Shown: positions 20,938 to 30,484 of the stretch, in pieces
How the letters are laid out: each line of letters opens with the position of its first letter
Numbering within the stretch: position 1 is the stretch's first letter
Assembly (NCBI RefSeq): GCF_003252795.1
Contig: NZ_QEPQ01000002.1
Location: 402,108-466,107 of the forward strand
DNA from: Haemophilus parainfluenzae
GTDB lineage: Bacteria; Pseudomonadota; Gammaproteobacteria; Enterobacterales; Pasteurellaceae
Direction: 5' to 3'
Length of the DNA stretch: 64,000 nucleotides
Translations under genes and position numbers: made by a program
The notes under the pieces: model-generated
What the model was told of the DNA's origin: nothing
The model's input: the letters and a program-made list of their open reading frames with translations, nothing else
Databases searched by the model: none

Positions 20938-21528
20938 ATGAAAAAAATCATCACTGCAGTGGCAATGGCAAGTTTATTGTCCGGCTGTCAATTAATCGAA
21001 CAAATTCAAGGTAGCAAACAACAACCTTCAACCTTACCAACTAGCTCAACAGTTGAATTACCTGCGGCACAAGCACAAAGCTTAGATGCACAGTTTGAGC
21101 GTATCAAAAAAGGTAACCAAGAAGTCACTTTCAACGGCGAAAAATTCTATAAACAAACGAAAGCTTTTGATAAATCAGAAGATCCGCGTTTCTTAAGTGG
21201 CGCGGCTAATATAGATCGTAGCAATCGTAAATTCATTATGAGTGAAACCTATTATCTAAAAGATGTTTCGCATGTTCCTGCATTAACGACAAAATATCTT
21301 GATGCAAACAAAAAAGTATGTGAGTTAAAAACAATTGGTAGCGCTTCAGATGTTTACTATGCTTGTGATGGTAAAGATTTCCAACGTTTTATCGCCGTGG
21401 TTTATCAAGCGAAAAATATTCTTTCTTTCCGTAGCTTAAAAGCATATCAAGAAAAACCAACCGAAGCGCAAGAACAAGCAATTGTTAAAGGTTTAAGAGA
21501 TTATCCGCTAGATACTATCGCTCGTTAA
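20938..21528 (+). CDS. lipoprotein of unknown function
   Basis: The 196 residues start with a lipoprotein signal: MKKIITAVAMASLLSGC with lipobox LLSGC, so Cys17 should be lipidated. A low-complexity Gln/Ser/Thr linker (about 20-50) precedes a folded region with two further Cys (KKVCELK and YYACDGK) that may form a disulfide. I recognise no named domain. TAAGGAATTATTT lies before ATG 20938. holD starts 3 bases after its stop, so it heads an operon lipoprotein-holD-rimI. It is probably exported to the outer membrane, since residue +2 is Gln rather than Asp. Confidence 0.82.
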   Translation: MKKIITAVAMASLLSGCQLIEQIQGSKQQPSTLPTSSTVELPAAQAQSLDAQFERIKKGNQEVTFNGEKFYKQTKAFDKSEDPRFLSGAANIDRSNRKFIMSETYYLKDVSHVPALTTKYLDANKKVCELKTIGSASDVYYACDGKDFQRFIAVVYQAKNILSFRSLKAYQEKPTEAQEQAIVKGLRDYPLDTIAR

Positions 21529-21531
21529 TCT

Positions 21532-21936
21532 ATGGATAGACGCAATCTTCTTTTAAATGAAATGGGGATAACCCGTTGGCAGCTCTATCGCCCGGAAGTA
21601 TTACAAGGGGTGGTCGGTGTGAGTGTTTCTGAACAAGTGAAATTTATTGTGGTGGCAAAAGATAATGTATCGAACTCCCCACTTTTTTCAGATGTTCGAC
21701 TCGCACTCGAGTTAAATAAAGAAGATTGCCTTTGCCTGAATTTCGATCAAATTCAACATATCACATTACAACATTCTGTGCGGTATTGGTTATTAGCTGA
21801 AAATGCAGATGAAATCGACCGCACTTTGCCTTATTGCTTAAATGCAGAGCGTGTTTATCGCTCTGTTGATTGGCAACAATTCCAGCAAGATAGTCAAGCT
21901 AAGCGTGAGCTTTGGCAACAAATCCAACAAATTTAA
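21532..21936 (+). CDS. holD: DNA polymerase III psi subunit HolD
   Basis: Psi bridges the clamp loader and, through chi, single-strand binding protein. The 134 residues begin MDRRNLLLNEMGITRWQLYR, typical of psi (the N-terminal segment binds the clamp loader; E. coli has RRDWQLQQLGITQWSLRRP-like sequence). It precedes rimI by 5 bases, the conserved holD-rimI pair. An uptake signal copy (21818) and a one-mismatch copy (about 21777) lie inside. Confidence 0.9.
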   Translation: MDRRNLLLNEMGITRWQLYRPEVLQGVVGVSVSEQVKFIVVAKDNVSNSPLFSDVRLALELNKEDCLCLNFDQIQHITLQHSVRYWLLAENADEIDRTLPYCLNAERVYRSVDWQQFQQDSQAKRELWQQIQQI

Positions 21937-21941
21937 TCATT

Positions 21942-22382
21942 ATGCCTTCTCTTTTTCCTATTGAAGAATGCGATATGGATCGCTTATATGAAATTGAACA
22001 AGCTGCACACCTTGTGCCTTGGTCATTGGGAACATTGAAAAATAATGTCGGAGAGCGTTATCTCAATTTGAAATTAGTGGAGAAGGAGCGAGTGTTTGGT
22101 TTTGCTATTTGCCACACGGTATTAGATGAAGCCACATTATTCAATATTGCGATAGATCCAGCTCAACAAGGAAATGGCTACGGCTCGTTTTTATTGCAAG
22201 GTTTAATGGATAAGCTGAAAGAGAAAGGCATTCAAACCCTTTGGCTGGAAGTACGTGAATCGAATCCCGCTCGTTTCCTTTATGAAAAGTTGGGATTTAA
22301 TGAGGTTGATATTCGTAAGAATTATTATCCGAAACCGGATGGTGGACGAGAAAATGCTGTTGTGATGGCATGTTATCTCTAG
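21942..22382 (+). CDS. rimI: ribosomal protein S18 alanine N-acetyltransferase RimI
   Basis: GNAT acetyltransferase that acetylates the N-terminal alanine of ribosomal protein S18. ATG 21942 gives 146 residues starting MPSLFPIEECDMDRLYEIE; the open frame to 21912 overlaps holD. The acetyl-CoA loop is AQQGNGYGSFLL near residue 80, followed by LEVRESNPARFLYEKLGF, the standard RimI motif, and NYYPKPDGGRENAVVM. It ends the lipoprotein-holD-rimI operon. Confidence 0.94.
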   Translation: MPSLFPIEECDMDRLYEIEQAAHLVPWSLGTLKNNVGERYLNLKLVEKERVFGFAICHTVLDEATLFNIAIDPAQQGNGYGSFLLQGLMDKLKEKGIQTLWLEVRESNPARFLYEKLGFNEVDIRKNYYPKPDGGRENAVVMACYL

Positions 22383-22388
22383 AATGCA

Positions 22389-22420
22389 AAAGTGCGGTCA
22401 ATTTTGACCGCACTTTGTTT
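22389..22420. terminator. bidirectional uptake-signal-pair terminator (rimI/fdhE)
   Basis: AAGTGCGGT (22390-22398) and ACCGCACTT (22407-22415) form the stem AAAGTGCGGTCAA with a 2-base minimum loop, followed by TTTGTTT. It sits between convergent rimI and fdhE. Confidence 0.9.
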
Positions 22421-22437
22421 ATCTGAAAAGTAAGACA

Positions 22438-23346
22438 TTACACTTCTTCTGCTGGGAAGACAAATGGATTTAATCCACTGCGTGCGAAGCCTTTTTCTTC
22501 CATTTCAATATCTAAGAAAATAGATGCCAAATCATCCGCTACCGCTTCAACGTTCGGATCTTTTTCTTGGAACATAATTTTTAAGTAGCTTTGGCAATCA
22601 CCACAGGTTTCAGCACGAATGAGTGCAAGCTCTTCATTTAATGACCACAATTCAAGATTTTTGTGTTCATTGCAGTTAGTACATTGAGCACGCACTAAAT
22701 TCCATTCGCTTTCACAAAGGCTACAGTGTAAATAACGTAAACCTTGTGATGTGCCGATATGTACAACACTTGCCACTGGTGCAGAACCACAAACAGGGCA
22801 GTAATGTAGATTGTCAGTCCCTTCTTGGCGGCTGTTATGAGGAATTTGTTGAGCCAATTGTAACCAATAAAGAGAAAGTGCTGCCCAGATAAAGACAGCT
22901 TTATCAGTGCTCACTAAATTAAATTCTTGGCTTAAAAGATGAGTAGCCATCTCTTCAAGCTCTTTATCAGAGGCTTTTTCAAGATTTTCAATGGTAGCAA
23001 TAACCTGTTCATTCGCTTTTGGTTTAATGCTATGCAAAATTTCTTTGAGATATTCAATCCAAATACTTGAGCGTTTAAATGTTTTAGCATTTAACGGCTC
23101 GATTTCATTTAAGTTATCGAATTGCTGTGTTTCTAATGGATTTTTTTCAAATACGTTTAATTGGCTTTCCACAACATCTGCAGCAAAGAGTAAATAATCA
23201 GCCAGTGGATGATCTTTTGCTAATTCTCTTAAACGTTTTGCACGACGTTGATAAAGATTTTTAGGGTTAGCAAACAAAACAGGTGGAATATCGTATGAAT
23301 TCTTTTTTTGTTTGATTTCGTCTGCAGATAAGATTTTGATACTCAT
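22438..23346 (-). CDS. fdhE: formate dehydrogenase accessory protein FdhE
   Basis: FdhE is a rubredoxin-like factor needed for active respiratory formate dehydrogenases. The 302 residues have an N-terminal helical region and a C-terminal set of four Cys pairs: [28 protein letters not shown] and TCGDCQSY (about residues 180-275), which bind iron in E. coli FdhE. It follows fdxI by 60 bases with an uptake-signal hairpin between, so it may be read from the fdx promoter at reduced level or from its own. Confidence 0.95.
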   Translation of the reverse strand: MSIKILSADEIKQKKNSYDIPPVLFANPKNLYQRRAKRLRELAKDHPLADYLLFAADVVESQLNVFEKNPLETQQFDNLNEIEPLNAKTFKRSSIWIEYLKEILHSIKPKANEQVIATIENLEKASDKELEEMATHLLSQEFNLVSTDKAVFIWAALSLYWLQLAQQIPHNSRQEGTDNLHYCPVCGSAPVASVVHIGTSQGLRYLHCSLCESEWNLVRAQCTNCNEHKNLELWSLNEELALIRAETCGDCQSYLKIMFQEKDPNVEAVADDLASIFLDIEMEEKGFARSGLNPFVFPAEEV

Positions 23347-23370
23347 AATAGTCTCTTAAGTATTGATAAG

Positions 23371-23403
23371 AAAAAGTGCGGTCAATTTTAACCGCACTTT
23401 TTG
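23371..23403 (-). terminator. uptake-signal-pair hairpin between fdxI and fdhE
   Basis: AAGTGCGGT (23374-23382) and ACCGCACTT (23391-23399) form a stem AAAAAGTGCGGT / ACCGCACTTTTT. On the minus strand the tail TTTTTCTTATC can support partial termination between fdxI and fdhE. Confidence 0.85.
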
Positions 23404-23406
23404 ATT

Positions 23407-24123
23407 TTAGCCATTGATACCTTTGAACAATGCTTTGGTTTTTACTTTTTTACCTTCAGCTTCATTTTCAAGGTCTTCTTCTAGCTTAGGAAGTACTTCA
23501 TCTCGATACCATTTCGGGTGGTGTTTTTTCGCCCAGCGAACGGTTACCCAACCTTCTACGATACCGCGAATAGATCCTTTAATCCAGAATGCCATGTACA
23601 TGTGTACCAAAATACCGGTGAACAACATGAATGCACTTAAAGAGTGAAGGAAAATCGCAAAACGCAATACCGGAATAGAGAAGTAGTGCGAGAAATATTG
23701 ACGCCACATAATGATACCGGTTACAAGTAAAGTGACCATCGCCAAGTTTAATGTCCAGAATAACATTTTTTGACCAAGGTTATACTTGCCGTTATCTGCA
23801 ACAGCGTGCTCATTCCCTTTTAATACTTCAACGATGCCTTTTAACCAACGAATATCGTTTTTCTCTGGAATGTTGTGATCCCAGTAAAGATAGCCGAGGA
23901 AAATAAAGGCAACGAACATAATGATACCGGTGAACGGGTGAATTGCTCGAGCCAGTTGCGGAGTACCTAAAATCTCAGTTAACCACGCAAAATCTGGGAA
24001 GAAGAATGCCACACCAGTGAACATTGTCATAAAGAAGCAGATTACGAGTAACCAGTGGCTAAAACGAGCAGGCGTTCTATGACGAATGATTCGAGTATCA
24101 TTGCTAATCTCAATCTTACTCAT
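23407..24123 (-). CDS. fdxI: formate dehydrogenase cytochrome b556 subunit FdxI (gamma)
   Basis: Membrane di-haem cytochrome that passes electrons from the Fe-S subunit to quinone. ATG 24123, which overlaps the fdxH stop (ATGAGTAA), gives 238 residues; the longer frame to 24159 lies inside fdxH. It shows [18 protein letters not shown] (haem His) at residue 10, four membrane segments, [33 protein letters not shown] (haem His) and a charged C-terminal tail. Start-stop overlap implies translational coupling to fdxH. Confidence 0.95.
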   Translation of the reverse strand: MSKIEISNDTRIIRHRTPARFSHWLLVICFFMTMFTGVAFFFPDFAWLTEILGTPQLARAIHPFTGIIMFVAFIFLGYLYWDHNIPEKNDIRWLKGIVEVLKGNEHAVADNGKYNLGQKMLFWTLNLAMVTLLVTGIIMWRQYFSHYFSIPVLRFAIFLHSLSAFMLFTGILVHMYMAFWIKGSIRGIVEGWVTVRWAKKHHPKWYRDEVLPKLEEDLENEAEGKKVKTKALFKGING

Positions 24124-25051
24124 CTTTGCCCCCTTTTTTATCTTCTTCTTCAAATTCATGGTGATGATCTTCTACGTCTTCTTCAACGTTTGGACCCACA
24201 GCTAAGTAGTGAGCGATTTCAGCAAGTGCTAGACCACCCATTGCTACAGCCGCTACTGGTTTCAAGACATCTTTCCAAAGGGTGACGGTGAGGTCAACTT
24301 TTGGATCTTTTGGAAGACCAGAATAAAGCTCAGGTTTATCTGCATGGTGTAATACATACATTACGTGTGTACCACCTACGCCTTCAGGGTCGTAGATACC
24401 CGCATTTTCGTAACCACGTGCTTTTAAGTCAGCAACACGTTGTTCTGCGTAGAGTTTCATCTCTTCTTTAGAACCGAAACGAATTGCACCGGTTGGACAG
24501 GTTTTCACGCAAGCCGGTTCTTGGCCCACAGATACACGATCCACACAAAGGGTACATTTGTACACACGGTTGTCTTCTGGGTTCATACGTGGAATGTTGA
24601 ACGGACAACCTGCGATACAGTAACCACAACCGATACATTTATCAGATTGGAAATCCACGATACCGTTCGCATATTGGATAATTGCGCCTGGTGCAGGACA
24701 AGCTTTTAAACAGCCAGGTTCTGAACAGTGCATACAACCATCTTTACGGATTAACCATTCTAAACGATCATTTTCTTCAACTTCGTTAAAGCGCATTACC
24801 GTCCATGCTTTTGCATTGAGATCTACTGGGTTATCGTAAATTCCCACACACTGAGCATTAACATCAGAACGGATGTCATTCCACTCTGAACAGCCCACCT
24901 GACAGGCTTTACAACCGATACAGGTGGATACGTCGATTAATTTTGCAACTTCAACTTTATGATCACGCGCTTGAGGTGCTGGCGTTAAACCAGACGTAGC
25001 GGAGACCTTGATAATGTCTTGCGATTGAACGCCTTGACCACTTCCTGCCAT
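24116..25051 (-). CDS. fdxH: formate dehydrogenase iron-sulfur subunit FdxH (beta)
   Basis: Carries electrons from the molybdenum subunit to the cytochrome through four [4Fe-4S] clusters. ATG 25051 gives 311 residues, beginning [13 protein letters not shown]. Cys clusters are visible in order: [42 protein letters not shown] and CTLCVDRV...CVKTCP. A C-terminal hydrophobic helix ([20 protein letters not shown]) anchors it in the membrane, and the tail is very acidic. It starts 1 base after the fdxG stop. Confidence 0.96.
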   Translation of the reverse strand: MAGSGQGVQSQDIIKVSATSGLTPAPQARDHKVEVAKLIDVSTCIGCKACQVGCSEWNDIRSDVNAQCVGIYDNPVDLNAKAWTVMRFNEVEENDRLEWLIRKDGCMHCSEPGCLKACPAPGAIIQYANGIVDFQSDKCIGCGYCIAGCPFNIPRMNPEDNRVYKCTLCVDRVSVGQEPACVKTCPTGAIRFGSKEEMKLYAEQRVADLKARGYENAGIYDPEGVGGTHVMYVLHHADKPELYSGLPKDPKVDLTVTLWKDVLKPVAAVAMGGLALAEIAHYLAVGPNVEEDVEDHHHEFEEEDKKGGKDE

Positions 25052-25052
25052 A

Positions 25053-28000
25053 TTATGCCTCCGCTTTCTCAATGTTTACCAAGAATGTTTTATATTCTGG
25101 TGTTTGAGTGACTGCTTCACCCCAAGATGGTGTTAAGGTGTTGGTGGAGAAACCACGATTACCTTTACCATTTAAGGCTTTCATATTCCAGTGAATTGGA
25201 ATACCCACGTGATGTACGGTACGTCCGTCGACTTCTAAATCTTTCAAACGTTTTGTTACCACTGCAACGGCTTTAATGTAGCCACGGCGAGAAGTAATTT
25301 TCACCATATCACCTTTTTGGATGCCTTTTTCTGCTGCTAATTTCTCACCAATTTCCACGAATTGTTGTGGTTGAGCGATGATATTTAACGCAGATTGAGC
25401 TGTCCAACTGTGGAAGTGCTCGGTCAAACGATAAGTCGTTGCCACATAAGGGAAGTCTTTGTTTGAACCGATAAATTCACGGTCTTCTTTATAAATACGA
25501 ACAGTCGGATCAGAGACGACACTTGGGTGTAGTGGGTTAGTGTCAATCGGACTTTCAATTGGTTCATAGTGCTCAGGCATAGGGCCATTCGCAATTTTAT
25601 CTACAGCGAATAGACGACCCACACCTTCTGCAGACATAATAAATGGACCTGCATCAGAACCTGGTGGTTGTGTGCCATAGTCAGCGACATCTAACCAGTT
25701 CCAGTTTTTACCGTTCCATTTGATTAATTGACGGTGTTTATCCCAAGGATTACCGTTAATATCAAGTGAAGCACGGCTATAAAGAATACGACGGTTTGCT
25801 GGCCATGCGAAGCCCCAACCTAATGTACAACCTAAACCTGATGGGTCAGAGTTGTCACGGTTTGCGGTTTGGTTACCTTTTTCAGTCCATTGACCCACAT
25901 AGATCCAGTTACCTGACGAGGTTGTACCATCATCACGTAAGTGAGCGAATCCGTTAAGTAATTGACCTTTTTTATACATGACGTTGCCATCAGCATCGAG
26001 AAGATCAGCAAGCGCGTAGCCGTTTAATTCTTTCGCTAATTCTACAGAACTTGGTGAATGCGGCTGAGCATAGTTCCAAGTCATCGCTTCGAAAGATTCG
26101 ATACCACGACCACCTTCTTTTTGATAAAGGTGATGCATTTCTTCACGAATCATAGAAAGAATTTCAACATCTGGCAACGCTTCACCTGGTTGGTCACAGC
26201 CTTTCCAGTGCCATTGAGCCCAACGACCAGAGTTAGCAATAGAACCATCTTCTTCTGCGAAACAGGTGGTTGGTAAACGGAATACTTCAGTTTGAATATC
26301 TGCTGGATTCACATTGTTTGATTCACCAAAGTTTTTCCAGAATTCAGAAGATTCAGTTTGAAGCGGATCCATCACGATTAAGAATTTCAATTTGCTCATA
26401 CCTGCAACAGTTTTGTTTTTGTTAGGTAATGAGTTTAATACGTTGAAACCTTGTAAAATCCAACCGTTTAATTTGCCATCATTCATTAACTTAACATGAG
26501 TGATAGGGTCGTATAAGCGGTCTGCTTTTGGTAAGAAATCGAAACCCCAACCATTTTCTTTGGTTGCTTTATCACCATAGAACGTTTTCATCATACTCAC
26601 GAAGAATTTCGAGGTATTACGATAGTAGTTCACTTGGTTTGGTACGATATCTTTTGGCGTAATCGCATTAATGTATTGTTCGTAAGACGTATCTTTGTCA
26701 TTCGGTAAACGCATATAACCAGGTAAAGACATCGGCAATAAGCCCATATCTGTTGTACCTTGTACGTTTGAGTGTCCACGTAATGCATTAATACCGCCTC
26801 CTGGCATCCCCATATTACCTAAGAGTAATTGGATCATAGCCATTGAACGAATATTTTGAGTACCGATTGTATGTTCAGTAAAGCCTAACGCATATAAGTG
26901 CGTCATGGTTTTATTCGGTGCAGAGGTTTTACCAATTTCTTCACAGATTTGTAAGAAGAGTTTTTGCTTAACACCGGTAATACGTTCAACTATTTCTGGG
27001 GTATAGCGAGAAACGTGATCTTTCAAGATATTAATCACACAACGTGGATCTTGTAAGGTCATGTCACGTTTAGCATTACCATTTTCATCAAATTGGTAAT
27101 TCCATTTAGATTTATCGTAAGTACGTTTTTCTTCATCAAAGCCTACGAATAAACCATCTTCAAATTTGAAACCTTCATCAACTAAGAATGAAGCATTGGT
27201 ATAGTGTTTAACGTATTCGTGTTGAATTTGGTTAGTTTCCAATAAGTAACGGATCACACCCATTAAGAATGCGATATCAGAACCGGAACGAATTGGTGCA
27301 TGAAGGTCAGCTACAGAAGCTGTACGGTTAAAGCGAGGGTCAACCACGATGATTTTCGCACCGTTTTTCTTCGCTTCGATCGCCCAACGGAAGCCAACAG
27401 GGTGAGCTTCAGCAGGGTTACCACCTTGAACAATAATAAGATTGGCGTTTTTGATGTCAACCCAGTTGTTTGTCATGGCACCGCGACCAAATGATGGAGC
27501 AAGACTTGCTACCGTTGGTCCGTGTCAAGTATTCGCTTGGTTACACATCGGCACTATGCCCAACATTCGAACCCATTTATGAGTAAGAAGTGCGGCCTCG
27601 TTGCTCATGGCGGAGGCGGTCATAATACCAGTAGAGGTCCAACGGTTAACGGTTTTGCCACTTGCGTCTTTTTCAACGAAGTTCGCATCACGGTCATCTT
27701 TTAATAAACGAGAAACGCGTTTGATCGCTTCTTCCCAAGAAAGACGAACCCATTTGTCCGAACCCGGTGCTCGATATTCAGGGTATAATGCACGGCTTTC
27801 ACTATTAACATAGTCTAACGCGCCCGCACCTTTAGGACATAATGCCCCACGGCTTACCGGATGGTCTGGGTCACCTTCAAGGTGGAATAATTTAGAACGG
27901 GTATTGGTGCCTGTATGGCTGCTTAAAGCATCGTAAGGTTTGCCTGTGCTATATAACAACATACCACAGCTCACTGCACAATATGTACAGGTGTTACGGG

Positions 28001-28136
28001 ATTCAAAAGCCCGTAATAATTTGTATTCACGTGGTGCCGCTAAGACAGATGATGGTGCAAAACCCAACATTGCCGCAGACGTCCCCGCCATACCACCTGC
28101 ACAGATCTTAAAGAACTTACGTCTAGAGACCTGCAT
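25053..28136 (-). CDS. fdxG: selenocysteine-containing formate dehydrogenase large subunit FdxG (alpha)
   Basis: Oxidises formate in the periplasm with a bis-MGD molybdenum centre. The gene is read through an in-frame TGA at 27525-27527: codons before and after it are in the same frame, giving 1027 residues with selenocysteine at about position 204 (NQANT-Sec-HGPTVA). ATG 28136 has GGAG at good spacing. The N-terminus has a twin-arginine signal ([12 protein letters not shown]), then the [4Fe-4S] motif [31 protein letters not shown] and [16 protein letters not shown] are typical of the FdnG/FdoG type. Operon fdxGHI. Confidence 0.96.
27486..27519 (-). promoter_or_regulatory. bacterial SECIS element for selenocysteine insertion
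   Basis: Just downstream of the TGA on the minus strand lies a two-part stem: ACCAA pairs with TTGGT, and an apical stem AGCAAG/CTTGCT closes a small loop holding the G-U expected for SelB. The distance (under 10 bases from the TGA to the lower stem) and shape match the fdnG/fdhF elements of E. coli. The selAB and selC genes are not in this window. Confidence 0.85.
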
Positions 28137-28203
28137 AATCACTCCTTCATAACGGCGAACCGTTAAGATATTTCGATAGTATAAATTCGTATAGATAATT
28201 TAT

Positions 28204-28349
28204 TTGATTTCGTTAAAATAACGTATCAACCATTAAATTGATTATAACAATGACCAATTTAAACGGAGTCGATTTTAACTATTTTTTAACCGAAAATCTA
28301 TAATCAAAACTTGTTATAATCGCTTTAAAACTTGAGCTAGATCACAAAA
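28204..28349. promoter_or_regulatory. fdxG-fdhD divergent regulatory region with CRP/FNR-like site
   Basis: The 275-base gap between divergent fdxG and fdhD holds two symmetric elements. At 28328-28349 the sequence AGCTAGATCACA sits in a site matching the CRP consensus at about 16 of 22 positions; the same bases (TTGAGCTAGATCAC, 28332-28345) also match FNR at 8 of 10. At 28204-28229 is an imperfect dyad with TTGAT and ATCAA at its ends. TATAAT occurs at 28299 and 28315. Anaerobic or catabolite control of formate oxidation is inferred. Confidence 0.55.
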
Positions 28350-28411
28350 CAAACATTTTTTGTTAAAAAAAAGTAACATTTTTACAACAGTCATTTTATT
28401 GGGAAAAAATA

Positions 28412-29221
28412 ATGCACTGGATAATCCAAAAAACAATTAATTTTTTTAAAAAAACATCTGAAAATCCGACCTCACTTTTAGTGGAAAAACAAGATAGTTT
28501 GGCTGCGGAAGTCCCTGTTTCACTTGTCTATAATGGTATTGCACATACCGTCATGATGTGTTCTCCCCAAGATTTAGAGGATTTTGCTTTAGGCTTTTCA
28601 TTAGCGGAAGGTATTATTGAGAAAAAAGCGGATATTTATGGCATAGATGTGGTGGAAGTATGCAATGGCATTGAAGTGCAAATTGAATTATCTAGCCGTC
28701 AATTTGTAGCATTAAAAGATCATCGCCGTACATTAACAGGTAGAACAGGATGTGGCATTTGCGGCACAGAACAAATCTCACAAGTTTATAAAAAATTGCC
28801 GAAATTAGACCGCACTTTCCAATTTAATTTAAATTTATTAGATGGCTGTTTAGAACAATTACAAGCTAATCAAACACTCGGAAAAGAAACAGGGGCGACA
28901 CATGCCGCCGCCTTTTTTGATTTATCGGGTAATTTACTGGCGATTCGAGAAGATGTTGGGCGACATGTGGCACTAGATAAATTAATCGGCTGGCATGCTA
29001 AACAGAATCAACCACAAGGATTTGTGCTGGTTTCAAGCCGAGCCAGTTATGAAATGGTCCAAAAATCGGTAGCTTGTGGCATCGAATTACTTGTTGCAAT
29101 TTCTGCAGCAACAGATCTTGCCGTCAATATGGCTGAACAACACAATCTTTCCCTTATCGGCTTTGCTCGCCCTGGAAAAGCTAATATCTATGCGGGTAAA
29201 GAGCGGTTGGTTTTAGCTTAG
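28412..29221 (+). CDS. fdhD: formate dehydrogenase sulfurtransferase FdhD
   Basis: FdhD transfers sulfur from IscS to the molybdenum cofactor, without which formate dehydrogenase is inactive. The 269 residues show the conserved Cys pair in [13 protein letters not shown] near residue 113, [22 protein letters not shown] and [15 protein letters not shown] near residue 192. The ATG at 28412 has only a weak ribosome site (GGGAAAAAAT); a start further in would remove family sequence. Divergent from fdxG. Confidence 0.95.
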   Translation: MHWIIQKTINFFKKTSENPTSLLVEKQDSLAAEVPVSLVYNGIAHTVMMCSPQDLEDFALGFSLAEGIIEKKADIYGIDVVEVCNGIEVQIELSSRQFVALKDHRRTLTGRTGCGICGTEQISQVYKKLPKLDRTFQFNLNLLDGCLEQLQANQTLGKETGATHAAAFFDLSGNLLAIREDVGRHVALDKLIGWHAKQNQPQGFVLVSSRASYEMVQKSVACGIELLVAISAATDLAVNMAEQHNLSLIGFARPGKANIYAGKERLVLA

Positions 29222-29240
29222 TTTATCTATATAAAAACGA

Positions 29241-29278
29241 GTGCGGTCAAAAACATTCTTATTTTGACCGCACTTTTT
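29241..29278. terminator. bidirectional terminator with an uptake-signal pair (fdhD/afuA-like)
   Basis: GTGCGGTCAAAA (29241-29252) pairs with TTTTGACCGCAC (29262-29273), loop 9 bases, followed by TTTTTG. The left arm is a one-mismatch uptake signal (GAGTGCGGT), the right a perfect one (29267). It lies between convergent genes. Confidence 0.9.
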
Positions 29279-29289
29279 GTTTATTCCTT

Positions 29290-30336
29290 TTATTCTTTTG
29301 GCGATTTACTCTCTAAGAGCACTTCAGAAACCCAACGTTGGGTGAGGCGTTTACCTTCTTGATCTGTACCAAATTTCATAAAATCAATATCCACCAGTTT
29401 TAATTTACCAGCCGGTAGGAAACCTGGTGCAGGTTCTGCATGGATATTGGTTGGAAGTTGGTAAGAGTCTGATTCTTTCCATGGAATTTCTTGTGCTTCT
29501 TTGCTTAGCACGAAATCCATAAATAGCTTGGCATTATCAAGGTTTCTAGCTCCTTTAATAATGCTTGCCCCGCCTAAAGAATAGCCTACGCCTTCGCATG
29601 GTAAAATGCCTTCAACTGGCGCACCATTTTTCTTCTCACGCGGATAAACCAACATAAAACCTAAATCAATCGCTACAGTACCGTTAGCCAAATAGTTGCT
29701 CGCAAGGCCTGTTTTGGTATGTTGCATGAGATTTGGCTCTAATTTTTTCAAATAATCAAAAGCTTTTTCTTCTCCCCATAATGTGGAAAAAGTACTGATA
29801 AGTGAATACCCCGTACCTGAAACGCGTGAATCCGGATATTGAATTTGCCCTTGATATTCGGGTTTTATCAGATCCGCATAACATTTTGGCGCAGGAATAT
29901 TCAATTCTTTTAATTTTTTAGTATTTACCCCAATGCCAAGTTCCATTAAGTAAATAACAGAGGTGAAATTACCACGTTGATCCATCAGAGATTTAAATTG
30001 AGGCATGATATCTTTTTGTAATGGGGAGCGATAGGATTCAAGTAAGCCTAATTCTGCGGCTTGAAGATGTGGTTCAATGGTGCCTCCAAACCAGAAATCA
30101 GCTTGTGGGTTTTCTTTTTCAGCTTTAATTTTGCCTAATACAACGCCTGTACTATTACGTACAAATTGCGCATCTACATTGTATTTTTTACTAAAGGCTT
30201 GCGTGACTTTTTCGCATACTACGTTTTGTACACTGCAATATACGGTGAGTTTGCCTTCAGCCTGTGCGTGAGAAGTGTACGCGAGGGCGGTTAGGGCTGA
30301 AAGTGCGGTTAATTTTAACGTGGTTTTTATTGACAT
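29290..30336 (-). CDS. orphan AfuA-type periplasmic binding protein
   Basis: A 348-residue exported binding protein with signal peptide (cleaved near SHAQAEG-KL) and AGGAG before ATG 30336. It is clearly related to the two AfuA proteins at 40490 and 41668: VYCSVQNVVCEKVT at the mature start, DFWFGGTIEPHLQAAELGLL, LPCEGVGYSLGG and IIKGARNLDNAKLF, and the same four Cys positions. The AfuA family was first called ferric-binding but A. pleuropneumoniae AfuA binds glucose 6-phosphate. No permease or ATPase is next to it, so it either feeds AfuBC or another importer. The ligand is unknown. Confidence 0.85.
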   Translation of the reverse strand: MSIKTTLKLTALSALTALAYTSHAQAEGKLTVYCSVQNVVCEKVTQAFSKKYNVDAQFVRNSTGVVLGKIKAEKENPQADFWFGGTIEPHLQAAELGLLESYRSPLQKDIMPQFKSLMDQRGNFTSVIYLMELGIGVNTKKLKELNIPAPKCYADLIKPEYQGQIQYPDSRVSGTGYSLISTFSTLWGEEKAFDYLKKLEPNLMQHTKTGLASNYLANGTVAIDLGFMLVYPREKKNGAPVEGILPCEGVGYSLGGASIIKGARNLDNAKLFMDFVLSKEAQEIPWKESDSYQLPTNIHAEPAPGFLPAGKLKLVDIDFMKFGTDQEGKRLTQRWVSEVLLESKSPKE

Positions 30337-30423
30337 TATGTCTCCTTTTTCTTCGTCAATATTTAGTAATTATTTGATATTGGTAATATAAGCGGGCAGA
30401 GGAAATTTGTAAATATTGGGATT

Positions 30424-30469
30424 GTTTAAACGCATAATTCCCACTATAATCCCCTGTAAATTTAACCAG
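30424..30469 (+). promoter_or_regulatory. uvrD promoter with LexA (SOS) box
   Basis: TATAAT (30445-30450) follows TTGTTT (from 30422) at about 17-18 bases. Directly downstream, CTGTAAATTTAACCAG (30454-30469) has the CTG-N10-CAG symmetry of a LexA box, with one mismatch in the outer palindrome. uvrD is an SOS gene in E. coli, so LexA control is a strong inference. Confidence 0.72.
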
Positions 30470-30484
30470 ATTAAAATAAGAGCA

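Noticed and set aside
25053..28136. Apparent split of fdxG into two genes
   Set aside because: The break is a TGA in the same frame at the Sec position with a SECIS, so it is one gene and not a frameshift.
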